Shown in pieces: positions 42,250-51,619 of a stretch of DNA of 64,000 bases. A program made the translations under genes and the position numbers. The notes under the pieces are model-generated. The model made no database searches. It was given only the letters and a program-made list of their open reading frames with translations, and had not been told where the DNA came from. The first letter of the stretch is position 1, and each line of letters starts with the position of its first letter. The DNA comes from Streptomyces colonosanans (GTDB taxonomy: Bacteria; Actinomycetota; Actinomycetes; Streptomycetales; Streptomycetaceae), in the NCBI RefSeq assembly GCF_001866645.1, contig NZ_MLYP01000058.1, forward strand, positions 186,001-250,000, read 5' to 3'.

Positions 42250-42672
42250 GTGCCAGGGTGGCAACACACATCTGCGGTGCAATGGCGTCAGGCGCCCAAC
42301 TCGTCGCTGAGCGGAGGGCCATGGCGGTGCAGAGCCCAAGTCCGGTGTTCAAGCAACGGATCCATGTAGTCAGGGATGTGGGTCAACTACCACACACCCA
42401 CCGGTCCGGCGGCAGCAAGCACCGTCTCAGACGCGGTCGAGCAAGCAGCGCACAGGGCACGAATCACAGCATCAGCCGGCCCTGTCGTGGAACTTTGGTT
42501 GCGAGGTGCTTCCCACCTGGGAGGCCGCGTGCGGGGCGTCCCGGGTGGAATGCTGCCCGGGCAAACGGTCGATGGTGACATCACGACAGCCGGTTAGGGT
42601 TCGGTCGAGGGCAATCCGGTCCATGCGAGCAGTGCCAGGGCCGGACACGGTGCTCACCCGAGGAGGAGCTGG
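42250..42672. other. Gene-free stretch before the LuxR-type regulator
   Basis: An open frame (42376-42597) with a possible ATG codes for 73 residues of normal composition (starting MWVNYHTPTG), but it has no ribosome site and I recognise no domain. I do not call it a gene. The promoter of the regulator gene must lie here. Nothing else was seen. Confidence 0.4.
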
Positions 42673-43701
42673 ATGCTGCAGGCACTGGGACTGGGGCCGG
42701 TCGAAGAGGCCGTCTACACGGCACTCCTGGCCCGCCCGACAGCCACCGCGCAGGAACTCGCCCAGCAGACCGGACTCGGGCAGGCCGAAACCGCCCGCAT
42801 ACTCCTTGACCTGACGACACGCGGCCTGGCGGCGGTCGCCAGCGAGGCCGAGAGGGGGGCACCTGACTCGGCTGACTGCGGGGCCGGCCCCCAGCCCGCC
42901 CGCTACCGGCTCACACCGCCCTCGGTCGCCCTGGCCCCGTTCCTCGTCGAGCAGCGCAACGCGCTGCACCGGGCCGAGACCGCGGTCTCGATGCTCATCG
43001 AGCAGTACCGCAGTACCGCCGCACACCCCGCGGGCAGCGTCGTGGAGGCGGTCGTCGGGATGGAGCAGGTCGCCCACCGGTTCCACCAACTGCAGCGCGG
43101 CGCCCAGCAGGAGTTGCTCGTCTTCCTCGTCGGCGCGCCCGTCGCGGTGCCGCGCGAGGACGCCGACATGTCGGAGAGTCTCGCGCTGGATCGCGGAGTC
43201 GACTTCCGGGTCGTGGCGGCCAAGGACTACCTCGACGGCCGCGACATACAGCGGGATGTGTGGGCGTCCATCACGGCAGGCGTCGAGATTCGCCTGGTCG
43301 ACTCGCTGCCGCTGAAGATGGTCGTCTCGGACCGGGAACGCGCCATGGTGCCACTGGACATGGCGGACTCCGGCGGTGAACCGAGCGCGCTCGTGGTGCA
43401 CCGCAGCGGCCTGCTGACGGCCCTGGTCCATCTCTTCGAGAGGGAATGGGACCAGGCCCGGCCGCTGTACACCACCACAGCGGGTGTGCACGCGGAACCG
43501 ACAGGTGATCAGCAGCCAACCGAGGGCGAACTGGAAGTCCTCGCCTTGCTGCTGGCAGGATTCTCCGACCGCCGGGCGGCCTCCCAACTCGGTCTCTCCA
43601 TACGCACCGTGGAGCGCAGGACACGCCGTCTGATGGACCTTGCCGGAGCGGATTCGCGCCTCCAACTCGGGTGGCACGCCGCACGTGCGGGCTGGCTTTG
43701 A
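42673..43701 (+). CDS. LuxR-family regulator with TrmB-like N-terminal domain
   Basis: A 342-residue protein. Residues 1-85 resemble a TrmB/winged-HTH (LGLGPVEEAVYTALL, ATAQELAQQTGLGQAETARILLDL); the middle is an effector-type domain (VVGMEQVAHRFHQLQRGAQQE); residues 285-342 are a LuxR-type HTH (EGELEVLALLLAGFSDRRAASQLGLSIRTVERRTRRLMDL shown in part by its ends). Such TrmB-LuxR hybrids are frequent single regulators in Streptomyces. It probably binds DNA by its C-terminus. The adjacent subtilase gene (537 bases downstream) is a possible target; nothing in the sequence proves it. Confidence 0.85.
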   Translation: MLQALGLGPVEEAVYTALLARPTATAQELAQQTGLGQAETARILLDLTTRGLAAVASEAERGAPDSADCGAGPQPARYRLTPPSVALAPFLVEQRNALHRAETAVSMLIEQYRSTAAHPAGSVVEAVVGMEQVAHRFHQLQRGAQQELLVFLVGAPVAVPREDADMSESLALDRGVDFRVVAAKDYLDGRDIQRDVWASITAGVEIRLVDSLPLKMVVSDRERAMVPLDMADSGGEPSALVVHRSGLLTALVHLFEREWDQARPLYTTTAGVHAEPTGDQQPTEGELEVLALLLAGFSDRRAASQLGLSIRTVERRTRRLMDLAGADSRLQLGWHAARAGWL

Positions 43702-44238
43702 CCTCCTCGGCTTGAGGGCCGAGGAGCCTTCGTCCCTGGTGGTCGCCCTGCGAGGGTCGCCGCCAACTCCTGCCGGTTCCTGCTGCGCCGCGCGCGGGCC
43801 CGTGATCCGAGATGGAGGCATCCCCTTGCCCGCAACCTCAGCCTCCCAGCGGGCCGCGGCCGATGTGCGATCCGACCGCAACTCGCTCATGAGCCCCGGG
43901 CCTGACCCGCGGCGGCGGCTGGGAGCCCGCCCGGATCCGGCGAAATCGGCGTGACCGCAGGGGGTTGAGGAAGGCTGGGCCTGCTGCTGGCCAAGAAGTG
44001 GGCAATGCGCCCACGCCCCCTCCGGCGCGATCACCTGGGCAGACGTCGGGCCGACGGAGTATACCCCCACCGGCCAGGTCCGAAGCCTCACCGAGTCGAC
44101 GTACCAACTGATGTGACCGCGTGACGGAAAACCGTCATGCGGGAAACCCGCCACGCGCGGCGTCCCCACGCCATGCGCATGTCTGCCAGGCTGCGGCCCC
44201 GGAATGGCATGTTCACAGCGTCGTTAACTAGGAGATTC
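43702..44238. other. Intergenic region upstream of the subtilase gene
   Basis: The 537 bases carry no gene I can support. Near the end are two adjacent small hairpins: TGACGG-aaaa-CCGTCA (44122-44137) and GCGGG-aaa-CCCGC (44139-44151), about 90 bases before the subtilase start. They may affect mRNA stability or early termination. A TAGGAG ribosome site lies directly before the ATG. Confidence 0.5.
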
Positions 44239-47200
44239 ATGCGCTCCATATCCCGTATGGCCTTGGGTGCGGCGACCGCCGCCGTCCTGGCCGTCACCGC
44301 AGTCGCACCTTCAGGGGCGGCGGAAACGCCGCCTGACGGGGCCTCGGGGAAGAGACCCGTCATCGGCAGCGGGACCCCGGCAACGGGCGGCAAGCAGGTG
44401 ACGGTCACGCTCGTCACCGGCGACAAGGTGCTGGTGACCACGGACAGGTCGGGCCGCAGTTCGGCGGCGGTGCTGCCCCGCGTGGACGGTACGCAACCGA
44501 TGGCCCAGACCTATCAGGTGGGCAAGGACCTCTACGTCTACCCGGAGGATGCGGCCCAGGCGATCGCCGAGGGCAAGGTCGACGAGCAGCTGTTCAACGT
44601 CACTGGGCTCATCCGCCAGGGATACGACGACACACACACCGACACGCTGCCGCTCATCGCCACCTACCGGAACAGTGTGAACGTTGCCGAAAGCGCGCCG
44701 GCGGCCCCTCGCGGGTCCGAGCGGGGCCTGAGCCTCCCCGCTGTGGACGGCGTCGCGCTCACGGCGGGCAAGGACACCGCCGCCGCCTTCTGGCAGGACA
44801 TCACCAACACCCGCTCACGTTCTGGCTCCACGCTGAAGAAGCTGTGGCTGGACGGCAAGGTCAAGGCCACGCTGGACCGGTCCACCGCGCAGGTGCACGC
44901 GCCGGAGGCCTGGGCGGCCGGCTACGACGGCAAGGGCACCAAGGTCGCCGTGCTGGACACGGGCGTGGATGCCGAGCACCCGGACCTGGCGGGCCGGGTC
45001 ACCGCGTCGCAGAACTTCACGGACTCCAAGACCACCGACGACCGGGTGGGCCACGGCACTCACACCGCCTCCACGGTCGGTGGGTCCGGAGCGGCCAGTG
45101 ACGGCCGGAAGAAGGGCGTCGCCCCCGGTTCCTCCCTGCTCATCGGCAAGGTCCTCAACGACGCAGGCTACGGCCAGGACTCCTGGATCATCGCGGGTAT
45201 GCAGTGGGCCGTCGACCAGCAGGCCGACGTCGTCTCCATGAGCCTGGGCAACCCCACCATCCGCGACTGCACCGACCCGATGGCCCAGGCCACGAAGCAG
45301 CTCTCGCAGAACACCCACACCCTGTTCGTCGTCGCCGCCGGCAACGCCGGCCCGGGCATCGAGACCGTTTCCTCGCCCGGCTGCGTGCCCAGCGTGCTGA
45401 CCGTCGGTGCCGTCGACCGCGACGACACCACCGCGCAGTTCTCCAGCCGCGGTCCGGTGGCCGTCACCCACACCCTCAAGCCCGAGATCGCCGCCCCCGG
45501 CGTCGACATCTCGGCGGCCAGTGCGGGCGGCCGCGGCGTCTATGCCTACCGGACGATGTCGGGTACCTCCATGGCCACCCCGCATGTCGCGGGCGCCGCG
45601 GCCGTCGTGCGTCAGGCCCACCCGGACTGGACCGCGCAGCAGATCAAGGCCGCCCTGGTCTCCTCAGCCCGCACCGGCGGCAAGGTCGCCGGCGCCGACC
45701 AGACCGGCGGTGGGGTGCTCGACGTGTTCGGCGCGGTGAACCAGAAGGCGCTCTCCGCGCCGGCTGTCCAGGCCGGCAGCTACAACTGGCCGCAGGACCC
45801 GTCGGACCGCACCACCGTGCAGGTGCCCTTCACCAACACCGGCGACAGTGACCTGACGCTCCATCTGAAGGTCAGCGGTGTGCACGGCAACGACGGCAGC
45901 GACGTCACCGCCGGAATCATCAAGCCGGCGGAGAACAAGGTGACGGTCCCGGCGGGGGCCACCGCTCAGGTGCCGCTGCAGATCGACCCCACCGCCCGTC
46001 TGAAGGACGCCCAGTACGGTGCGGTCACCGGCCGGATCCTGGCCACCGACGGCGATGTGCACGTCTCCGTGCCCGTCACCCTCTACGTCCAGCCGGAGAC
46101 GGTCACCCTGCGGGTCAAGGTCGTCGACCGCAACGGCAAGCCCGCGACCGGCCCCTCCTCCCTGGACCTCGCCAGCCTCGACACCGACAAGGGCGAGCGC
46201 CGCACCAACGCGGGTGCGCCCGAGCAGACCTACCGTGTGCGCCCGGGCGACTACGCCCTCAGCAGCTTCGTGACGACGCCCGACGCGAGCAACACGCCCG
46301 AATCGGTCAGCTACCTCGCCCATCCGCAGCTGCGGATCACCAAGGACACCACCGTTGTCCTCGACGCCCGCAAGGCCCACCAGCTGAGCCTGCACACCGA
46401 CCGCCCCTCGACGCTGCAGGGCACCACGTTGAGCTACGCCCGCACGTGGGACGACACCTGGAAGCTCAGCGGAACACTCGCGGCCGGCGGCGCCGTGCAG
46501 AAGTTCTACGCAGACATCGACGGGCGCGCTCAGAAGGGCACCTTCGAGTTCCGGCCCACCTGGCGCGCGACCGGCTCCGAGGACGGCTCGTCCTACGTCT
46601 ACAACCTGTCGTTCCCGACCGAGGGCCCGCTGCACTCCGACCAGGCCTACCAGCCGAATGACTCCCGGCTGGCCCAGGTCACCGAGACGTGGCATGCCCT
46701 GGGCAAGGAGGCCGACTACATCGACGCGCTGTTCCTCCGTCCCTCCGGGAGCAGCGACACCCAGATCCCCGTGAGCCTGTACCAGACGGTCCACGTGCCT
46801 GGTACCCGCACCGCCTACTACACGACCGGCGACGACGCCTGGTACCACGGCGCGATGACCAGCTTCCCGTTTGCCGCGTTCATGTCGGACCACGATCGCA
46901 CCTACCGGGCTGGACAGCGGAGCGCCGAGGAGTGGTACCGCGGCCCCCTGCGGCCCGCCGCGGCGCGCGACGCCGACGGCAACCTGATGCTGGCCGCCGA
47001 GCGGCAGGGCAACCTGATCGGCATCCAGAACGCGCTCTGGGTCGACGGCTCCGGCGACCACTGGACCTACGGCGGTTCCTTCGGCGACATCGGCAAGCTG
47101 ACGCTGAAGCGCAATGGTGAGGAGATCGGCCGGCTCATCTACCCCTACGGCGTGTTCAAGGTACCGGACGAGGACTCCGCGTACGAGCTCACCCAGCACC

Positions 47201-47628
47201 TGGAGAAGATCTACTCCGGTGACCGCAACTGGCTGCGTTCCACCGCTGTCGACACCACCTGGAGCTTCCGCTCCCACCTGGAGTCCGACGTCTACTCCCG
47301 CGGCCTGCCGCTCCTCTCCCCGGCGTACGACCTGCCGGTGGACGGCCTGAACACCCTGCCCGCGCAGAGCGGCATCAGGGTCGGCCTGTCGGTCGAGGGC
47401 CACGCGGGGTACACCCCGGGCGCCATCAAGGAAGCCTCGCTGTCCTACTCCTACGACGACGGCGCCACCTGGACCCAGGCGCCGACCGAGCAGCAGGACG
47501 GCAACTGGACGGCCGTCCTCGACCACACCGGCGCCTCCGGCAAGCAGGTAACGATGAAGGTCACCTTCACCGACGCCAACGGCAACGCGGTCTCCCAGAC
47601 CATCAAGCGCGCCTACGACGTGCGGTAA
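44239..47628 (+). CDS. Secreted S8-family subtilisin-like serine protease (1129 aa)
   Basis: A long secreted protease. Signal peptide residues 1-28 (SRMALGAATAAVLAVTAV then SGAAE). The propeptide runs to about 215. The catalytic domain has D240 in VAVLDTGVDAEHPDL, H272 in GHGTHTAS, the oxyanion Asn in VAAGNAGPG, and S444 in SGTSMATPHVAG. The 600-residue C-terminal part is beta-rich; one region resembles a fibronectin/DUF-type domain and the end carries SYDDGATWTQAP, a BNR-like repeat. It should be active outside the cell. The ATG at 44239 follows TAGGAGATTC; an upstream ATG exists but reads as a non-signal extension. Confidence 0.92.
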   Translation: MRSISRMALGAATAAVLAVTAVAPSGAAETPPDGASGKRPVIGSGTPATGGKQVTVTLVTGDKVLVTTDRSGRSSAAVLPRVDGTQPMAQTYQVGKDLYVYPEDAAQAIAEGKVDEQLFNVTGLIRQGYDDTHTDTLPLIATYRNSVNVAESAPAAPRGSERGLSLPAVDGVALTAGKDTAAAFWQDITNTRSRSGSTLKKLWLDGKVKATLDRSTAQVHAPEAWAAGYDGKGTKVAVLDTGVDAEHPDLAGRVTASQNFTDSKTTDDRVGHGTHTASTVGGSGAASDGRKKGVAPGSSLLIGKVLNDAGYGQDSWIIAGMQWAVDQQADVVSMSLGNPTIRDCTDPMAQATKQLSQNTHTLFVVAAGNAGPGIETVSSPGCVPSVLTVGAVDRDDTTAQFSSRGPVAVTHTLKPEIAAPGVDISAASAGGRGVYAYRTMSGTSMATPHVAGAAAVVRQAHPDWTAQQIKAALVSSARTGGKVAGADQTGGGVLDVFGAVNQKALSAPAVQAGSYNWPQDPSDRTTVQVPFTNTGDSDLTLHLKVSGVHGNDGSDVTAGIIKPAENKVTVPAGATAQVPLQIDPTARLKDAQYGAVTGRILATDGDVHVSVPVTLYVQPETVTLRVKVVDRNGKPATGPSSLDLASLDTDKGERRTNAGAPEQTYRVRPGDYALSSFVTTPDASNTPESVSYLAHPQLRITKDTTVVLDARKAHQLSLHTDRPSTLQGTTLSYARTWDDTWKLSGTLAAGGAVQKFYADIDGRAQKGTFEFRPTWRATGSEDGSSYVYNLSFPTEGPLHSDQAYQPNDSRLAQVTETWHALGKEADYIDALFLRPSGSSDTQIPVSLYQTVHVPGTRTAYYTTGDDAWYHGAMTSFPFAAFMSDHDRTYRAGQRSAEEWYRGPLRPAAARDADGNLMLAAERQGNLIGIQNALWVDGSGDHWTYGGSFGDIGKLTLKRNGEEIGRLIYPYGVFKVPDEDSAYELTQHLEKIYSGDRNWLRSTAVDTTWSFRSHLESDVYSRGLPLLSPAYDLPVDGLNTLPAQSGIRVGLSVEGHAGYTPGAIKEASLSYSYDDGATWTQAPTEQQDGNWTAVLDHTGASGKQVTMKVTFTDANGNAVSQTIKRAYDVR

Positions 47629-48239
47629 CCACACAGCCCGGCCGGGCGCGCCTCCCACAACAGGCGGTCCGCTCGGCCGGTCGGTGTGCCCTTGGGGTGT
47701 GTCCGGGACTTGTGCAAGTGCTCCGGCTTCACGTGGTGTTGAGCCGGCCGGATTCGCGGCGGGACCGGAGCGAGGAGTAGCCGAACACAGCGGAACCGGG
47801 CTGGTTCCCACGAGAGTTGGGGACTCGAGCGCGCGGGTCTCCCACACCAAGTGGACAACGGCGGGGAGGACGCGGGCTTCTGTGTCGGACTGGCTGCGTG
47901 CGCGTGGGCGCGGTGTCGGTGACCACCGCTATGTGACGGGTGGCTGAGGGAATCCCGCCCCGGGCTCCTACAGATCCCGGCGTAACAACCTCCCGCCACC
48001 GGGCTCTTGTCAGTCGGTTCCGCCCAGGCCCGGTGAGCGAAGTGCCGGGGCCGACGAGCGACCGCGGCACGCACCGCCGGCTGAGCCTTCTTCCAGGCCC
48101 TCGGCCTCTTGTGCCTGTTCGTGATCCATCCCTCGCCCATCGTCACATCCGCGCCGGCGGCGTCCGCGAACTCGTTGCCGCCACCCACCTGCGTCCCCCG
48201 CTGGACACCCGTCACGTTTCGGTAACCTGGCTGAAACCC
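47629..48239. other. Gene-free stretch after the subtilase gene
   Basis: About 610 bases hold no supported gene. A GC-rich inverted repeat (GCCCGGCCGGGC) follows the subtilase stop and may be a weak terminator. Minus-strand frames are open but lack recognisable domains or ribosome sites. The polyol operon promoter begins at 48240. Confidence 0.45.
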
Positions 48240-48269
48240 TTGACGTTTCTCCCGGCTCGTTCATAACCT
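48240..48269 (+). promoter_or_regulatory. Promoter of the polyol operon
   Basis: TTGACG (48240-48245) and TAACCT (48264-48269) are 18 bases apart, close to the sigma-70-type consensus of Streptomyces. Transcription would start near 48276, giving a leader of about 150 bases that contains the terminator hairpin at 48336. No other promoter-like pair is nearer to the gene. Confidence 0.5.
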
Positions 48270-48335
48270 CACTGCACCGCGTAATCAGCAGTTCCAGCAG
48301 TTCACGTGCTGCGGCGCTTTCCGCAGTGTTTTGAC

Positions 48336-48382
48336 AGGCACAGACACAGACCACCTGTCGGTGGCTTTGTCGTGCCTTTTTT
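48336..48382 (+). terminator. Leader terminator of the polyol operon, likely GlpP target
   Basis: AGGCAC (48336-48341) pairs with GTGCCT (48372-48377); inside are GACA/TGTC and a 5-bp CCACC/GGTGG stem. A T6 run (48377-48382) follows at once. This is an intrinsic terminator of the kind rarely seen in Streptomyces, and it lies 45 bases before the first gene of an operon that encodes its own GlpP. A second hairpin, CTGCGG/CCGCAG (48309-48326), precedes it and could compete. I infer that GlpP with glycerol-3-phosphate (or a related polyol phosphate) prevents termination here. Confidence 0.7.
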
Positions 48383-48427
48383 CTGTGCTCCCCATGCCGC
48401 CGGTAGGTCTTCCTCGAAGGCGGATTC

Positions 48428-49858
48428 ATGGCACAACGTCCGAGCGTCAGAGGCGTCGCAGACGTCGTTGCGCTCATCGATGGGCTGGGAAAGATCACCG
48501 GCCGGGCTCAGACCATCTGGTTCCTCGTGTTCGGCGGGCTGTTCCTCGACGCCTACTCGAACGCCGCACTGAGCGCCGGTCTTGGGCCGATGACGACCCA
48601 GATGGAGCTCACCAGCACCCAAGTCTCGATCCTCACGGCCACTGCTCCGGCCTTGGCGATCATCTTCAACCCCTTCGGTGGCTGGCTCGCCACCCGCATC
48701 GGCCGCGTTCCCCCGCTGCTCATCGCGAAGGTGTTCGCGATCGCGGGTGCCCTGCTCGCCGCGTTCGCCGGTGACTTCACCGTCGTGTGGCTCGGCCGGG
48801 TTCTGGTGGGTGTCGCGTACGGCATCGACTTTGCGGTCGCCATGGCGCTGCTCGCCGAGTACACGCCCGCGAAGCTGGGCGGCCGGCTCAACCTGTGGCA
48901 AGCCGTCTGGTACGTCGCCACCACCAGCAACCTGGCCCTGGCTCTGGTCTTCTTCAACCTGGACGTCGGCGCCGACATCTGGCGCTGGTCGGTCGGCTCG
49001 GCCGCGGTCGTCGCCATCGCGCTGCTGCTGAGCCAGGCGCTGATGCTCAAGGAGAGCCCCACCTGGCTGGCCAGCAAGGGCCGGCTGGAGGAGTCCGTCG
49101 CCAACCTGGACCGGATCTACGGGATCAAGGCCGTCGCCGGTACGCCCGACGCGGTGACCCGCACCGCAGCCGAGGCACCCGTCATCGGTTTCCGCCAGGC
49201 CGGGCTCCTGTTCAAGGGCGAGTACCTGCCGCGCACGATCCTCTCCTCGGCGATCTCGCTCGGGCAGTCGATGCAGTACTTCGCGGTCGGCTGGTACCTC
49301 CCGTTGATCAGTCTGACGATCTTCGGCGAGAGCTTCGAGAAGGCCACCATCGGCTCGATGGTGTTCAATGCCTTCGGTATTGCGGGCGGGCTGCTGTCCG
49401 CGTACTTCGGTCGCCGCCTCGGGCTGCGGCTCAGCTCCGCCGCCGGTTTTGCCGGGGTCTTCGTGGCCCTGGTGGCGATGGGGCTGACCTTCGAGAAGGT
49501 GCCCACGGCCGTGGCATTCCTGCTGCCGGTGCTGTTCATCCTCTGCCACTCGGCGGGCCCCGGCGCCAACGGCAAGTCCATCGCCGCGCTTTCCTACAGC
49601 AGTGACGTCCGAGCCCTGGGCACTGGTGTCACCGGGATGGTCGGTAGTTTCGGCAGTGTCGCCGGCCTGTACGTGTTTCCGCAGATCAAGGACTCACTCG
49701 GACTCGCCGACACCTTCCTGGTGCTGTCTGTCGTGCCGCTGATCGGACTGATCATCTGCCTGATGATCAAGTGGGACCCGACGAAGGCCGCCTCGCCCGA
49801 CGAGGTCGCCGGACAGGACCGCGACACCGCTGCGGCGCCCTCCGTGACTGCGCCCTGA
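48428..49858 (+). CDS. MFS transporter of the polyol operon
   Basis: A 476-residue carrier with 12 helices. It has the sugar-porter-like motifs LATRIGRVPPLLIAKVFAI and GRVLVGVAYGIDFAVAMALL, and a C-terminal hydrophilic tail. It probably brings in the polyol used by the downstream enzymes. It is the first gene after the leader terminator. The ATG at 48428 has AAGGCGG upstream. The kinase gene begins 108 bases downstream; no terminator lies between. Confidence 0.88.
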   Translation: MAQRPSVRGVADVVALIDGLGKITGRAQTIWFLVFGGLFLDAYSNAALSAGLGPMTTQMELTSTQVSILTATAPALAIIFNPFGGWLATRIGRVPPLLIAKVFAIAGALLAAFAGDFTVVWLGRVLVGVAYGIDFAVAMALLAEYTPAKLGGRLNLWQAVWYVATTSNLALALVFFNLDVGADIWRWSVGSAAVVAIALLLSQALMLKESPTWLASKGRLEESVANLDRIYGIKAVAGTPDAVTRTAAEAPVIGFRQAGLLFKGEYLPRTILSSAISLGQSMQYFAVGWYLPLISLTIFGESFEKATIGSMVFNAFGIAGGLLSAYFGRRLGLRLSSAAGFAGVFVALVAMGLTFEKVPTAVAFLLPVLFILCHSAGPGANGKSIAALSYSSDVRALGTGVTGMVGSFGSVAGLYVFPQIKDSLGLADTFLVLSVVPLIGLIICLMIKWDPTKAASPDEVAGQDRDTAAAPSVTAP

Positions 49859-49966
49859 CCCGCCGCCGGACCTGGCGCACCACGCTTTGGTCCCTTCCCC
49901 TCCACATCCGTCCTCTCCGTATCCCTCCGCACGGCTCGCGCGCGATGCTCGATTGAAAGGGCTGCC

Positions 49967-51544
49967 ATGACGCAGACGTTCCCCGGCGCCTCCCCACGGC
50001 GCGGTGTGCTGTCCATCGACGAGGGCACCACGGGCACCCGGGCCGGAGTCGTGCTCGACTCGGGCGCCACCCACGAGGTGTTCTACCGGTCGATCAAGGT
50101 CAGCCATCCGAACGACCTCTCGGTCGAGCAGGACCCGATGGAGATCTGGACCGCCACCGTCGAAGTGGCACGCCGAGCCGTCGGCCGGGCACGCGAAGAG
50201 GGCATCGAGATCACCTCGGTCGCGCTGTCGACACAGCGGGCCACGGCGATGCTGTGGGACCGGGTCACCGGGCGACCGCTGCTGCCCGCGGTGGTGTGGC
50301 AGGACCGGCGGTATGCGCACGAGCTCACCGCCCACGAGGCGGACTGGGACGCTGTCCTGCTGGCCCGGCAGGGCCGGCCGGTCGGCGCCCGCTCCCCGTT
50401 CCTCTGGGCCGCCCGCCAGATCGCCGCGCACCCGGAGACGGCCGAGGCGCACCGGACGGGACGGCTGCTCTTCGGCACCGTCGACACCTGGCTGATCTGG
50501 CGCCTCACCGGTGGCGCTGTGCACGCCACCACCCCGACCAACGCCGCGTCCACCGGTGGCTACCTGCTGGAGCGGCACGCCTGGGACGAGGAATGGATCG
50601 GCCACCTCGGCTTCCCACTCGACCTGCTGCCCGAGCTCCGCTCCGACGACACCGGTTTCGGCACGACCGACCCGGCCGCTCTCGGCATCGCCGTCCCGCT
50701 GACCGCCTCCATGGGCGACCAGCACGCCGCACTCGTCGCGCTCGGCGGTCTCGCCGCCGGGCAGGGCATGTGCATGTACGGGACGGGCGCGTTCGTCGAC
50801 GCGGCGACCGGCACCACGCCCGCCCTGCCCCGGCCGGACATCTCCGGGGTGCTCGCCCAGCCCGGCCGACGGCAGGGCGACATCAGCCACTACAGCCTGG
50901 AGGCGTACACCTCTACCGCGGGTTCGGCGCTGCGCTGGCTCTGTGACGATCTGGGGCTGTTCGCGTCGCCGAAGGAGCTCGGTGAGGAAGCGGGCCGGGT
51001 CACCAACCGGCCTGGCCGCACCCCGCGTTTCGTCCCGGCGCTCGCCGGTGTCCGTACGCCGGTCTGGCACCCGGAGGCCACCGCGTCCCTCACCGGGCTC
51101 ACACTGGCCACCACTCGCGCCGACCTCGCCCGCGCCGTGCTCGACGGGATCGCGCACTCGGTGTGCGACTTGATCGACGGGGTCGCCGACACCATGGGCA
51201 CCCCGTTCACCCGGCTACGCGTCGGCGGTGGCGTCTCCGGTAGCGACCCGCTGATGCAGATCCAGGCCGACCTGACCGGCCTGCCGCTGGAACGGGTCTC
51301 CGACTCCGCCACCGCGAGCCTGCGCGGCACCGCGTATCTGGCCGGGGTCGCCCAAGGCCTGTGGTCCTCGCTCGAAGAGGTCGTCGAAGCACAGCCGCAG
51401 GGCCAGGTCTTTGAGCCGTCGATCACGGCAGCCGAGCGCACCGAGCTGCGAGCCGCCTGGCGCGACGTGCTGATCGCCCATCTGAACGACCCCGAGCTGC
51501 TCCCCCTGCGGGAGGACACGCCCGAACCTCACACCCCCCACTGA
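49967..51544 (+). CDS. FGGY-family polyol kinase (glycerol/erythritol kinase-like)
   Basis: A 525-residue FGGY kinase. It has LSIDEGTTGTRAGVV near residue 15 (ATP-phosphate loop), VALSTQRATAMLWDRVTG, VVWQDRR, DTWLIWRLTGGAVHATTPTNAA, ASMGDQHAALVALG and the C-terminal nucleotide site RVGGGVSGSDPLMQIQADL. The length and layout fit glycerol kinases (about 500) and the 519-residue erythritol kinase EryA. It phosphorylates the imported polyol at one terminal hydroxyl. A GAAAGGG site precedes the ATG. The nearby GlpD-like gene supports a polyol-phosphate route. Confidence 0.87.
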   Translation: MTQTFPGASPRRGVLSIDEGTTGTRAGVVLDSGATHEVFYRSIKVSHPNDLSVEQDPMEIWTATVEVARRAVGRAREEGIEITSVALSTQRATAMLWDRVTGRPLLPAVVWQDRRYAHELTAHEADWDAVLLARQGRPVGARSPFLWAARQIAAHPETAEAHRTGRLLFGTVDTWLIWRLTGGAVHATTPTNAASTGGYLLERHAWDEEWIGHLGFPLDLLPELRSDDTGFGTTDPAALGIAVPLTASMGDQHAALVALGGLAAGQGMCMYGTGAFVDAATGTTPALPRPDISGVLAQPGRRQGDISHYSLEAYTSTAGSALRWLCDDLGLFASPKELGEEAGRVTNRPGRTPRFVPALAGVRTPVWHPEATASLTGLTLATTRADLARAVLDGIAHSVCDLIDGVADTMGTPFTRLRVGGGVSGSDPLMQIQADLTGLPLERVSDSATASLRGTAYLAGVAQGLWSSLEEVVEAQPQGQVFEPSITAAERTELRAAWRDVLIAHLNDPELLPLREDTPEPHTPH

Positions 51545-51619
51545 CGGCCCCCGGCCGTCGCACCGGCAGCCCGCACACGATGACAGGGCCGCCGAACCGA
51601 AACACCAGGAGTTGATGTT

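Noticed and set aside
42376..42597. A 73-residue plus-strand gene before the LuxR regulator
   Set aside because: No ribosome site and no recognisable domain; kept only as an open frame in a gene-free stretch.
45664..47850. 728-codon minus-strand frame opposite the subtilase
   Set aside because: Pure shadow of the protease gene, with no known motif.
48331..48336. TTGACA as a -35 element directly before the polyol operon
   Set aside because: No -10 at 16-18 bases, and the hexamer overlaps the terminator stem. TTGACG at 48240 with TAACCT is better.
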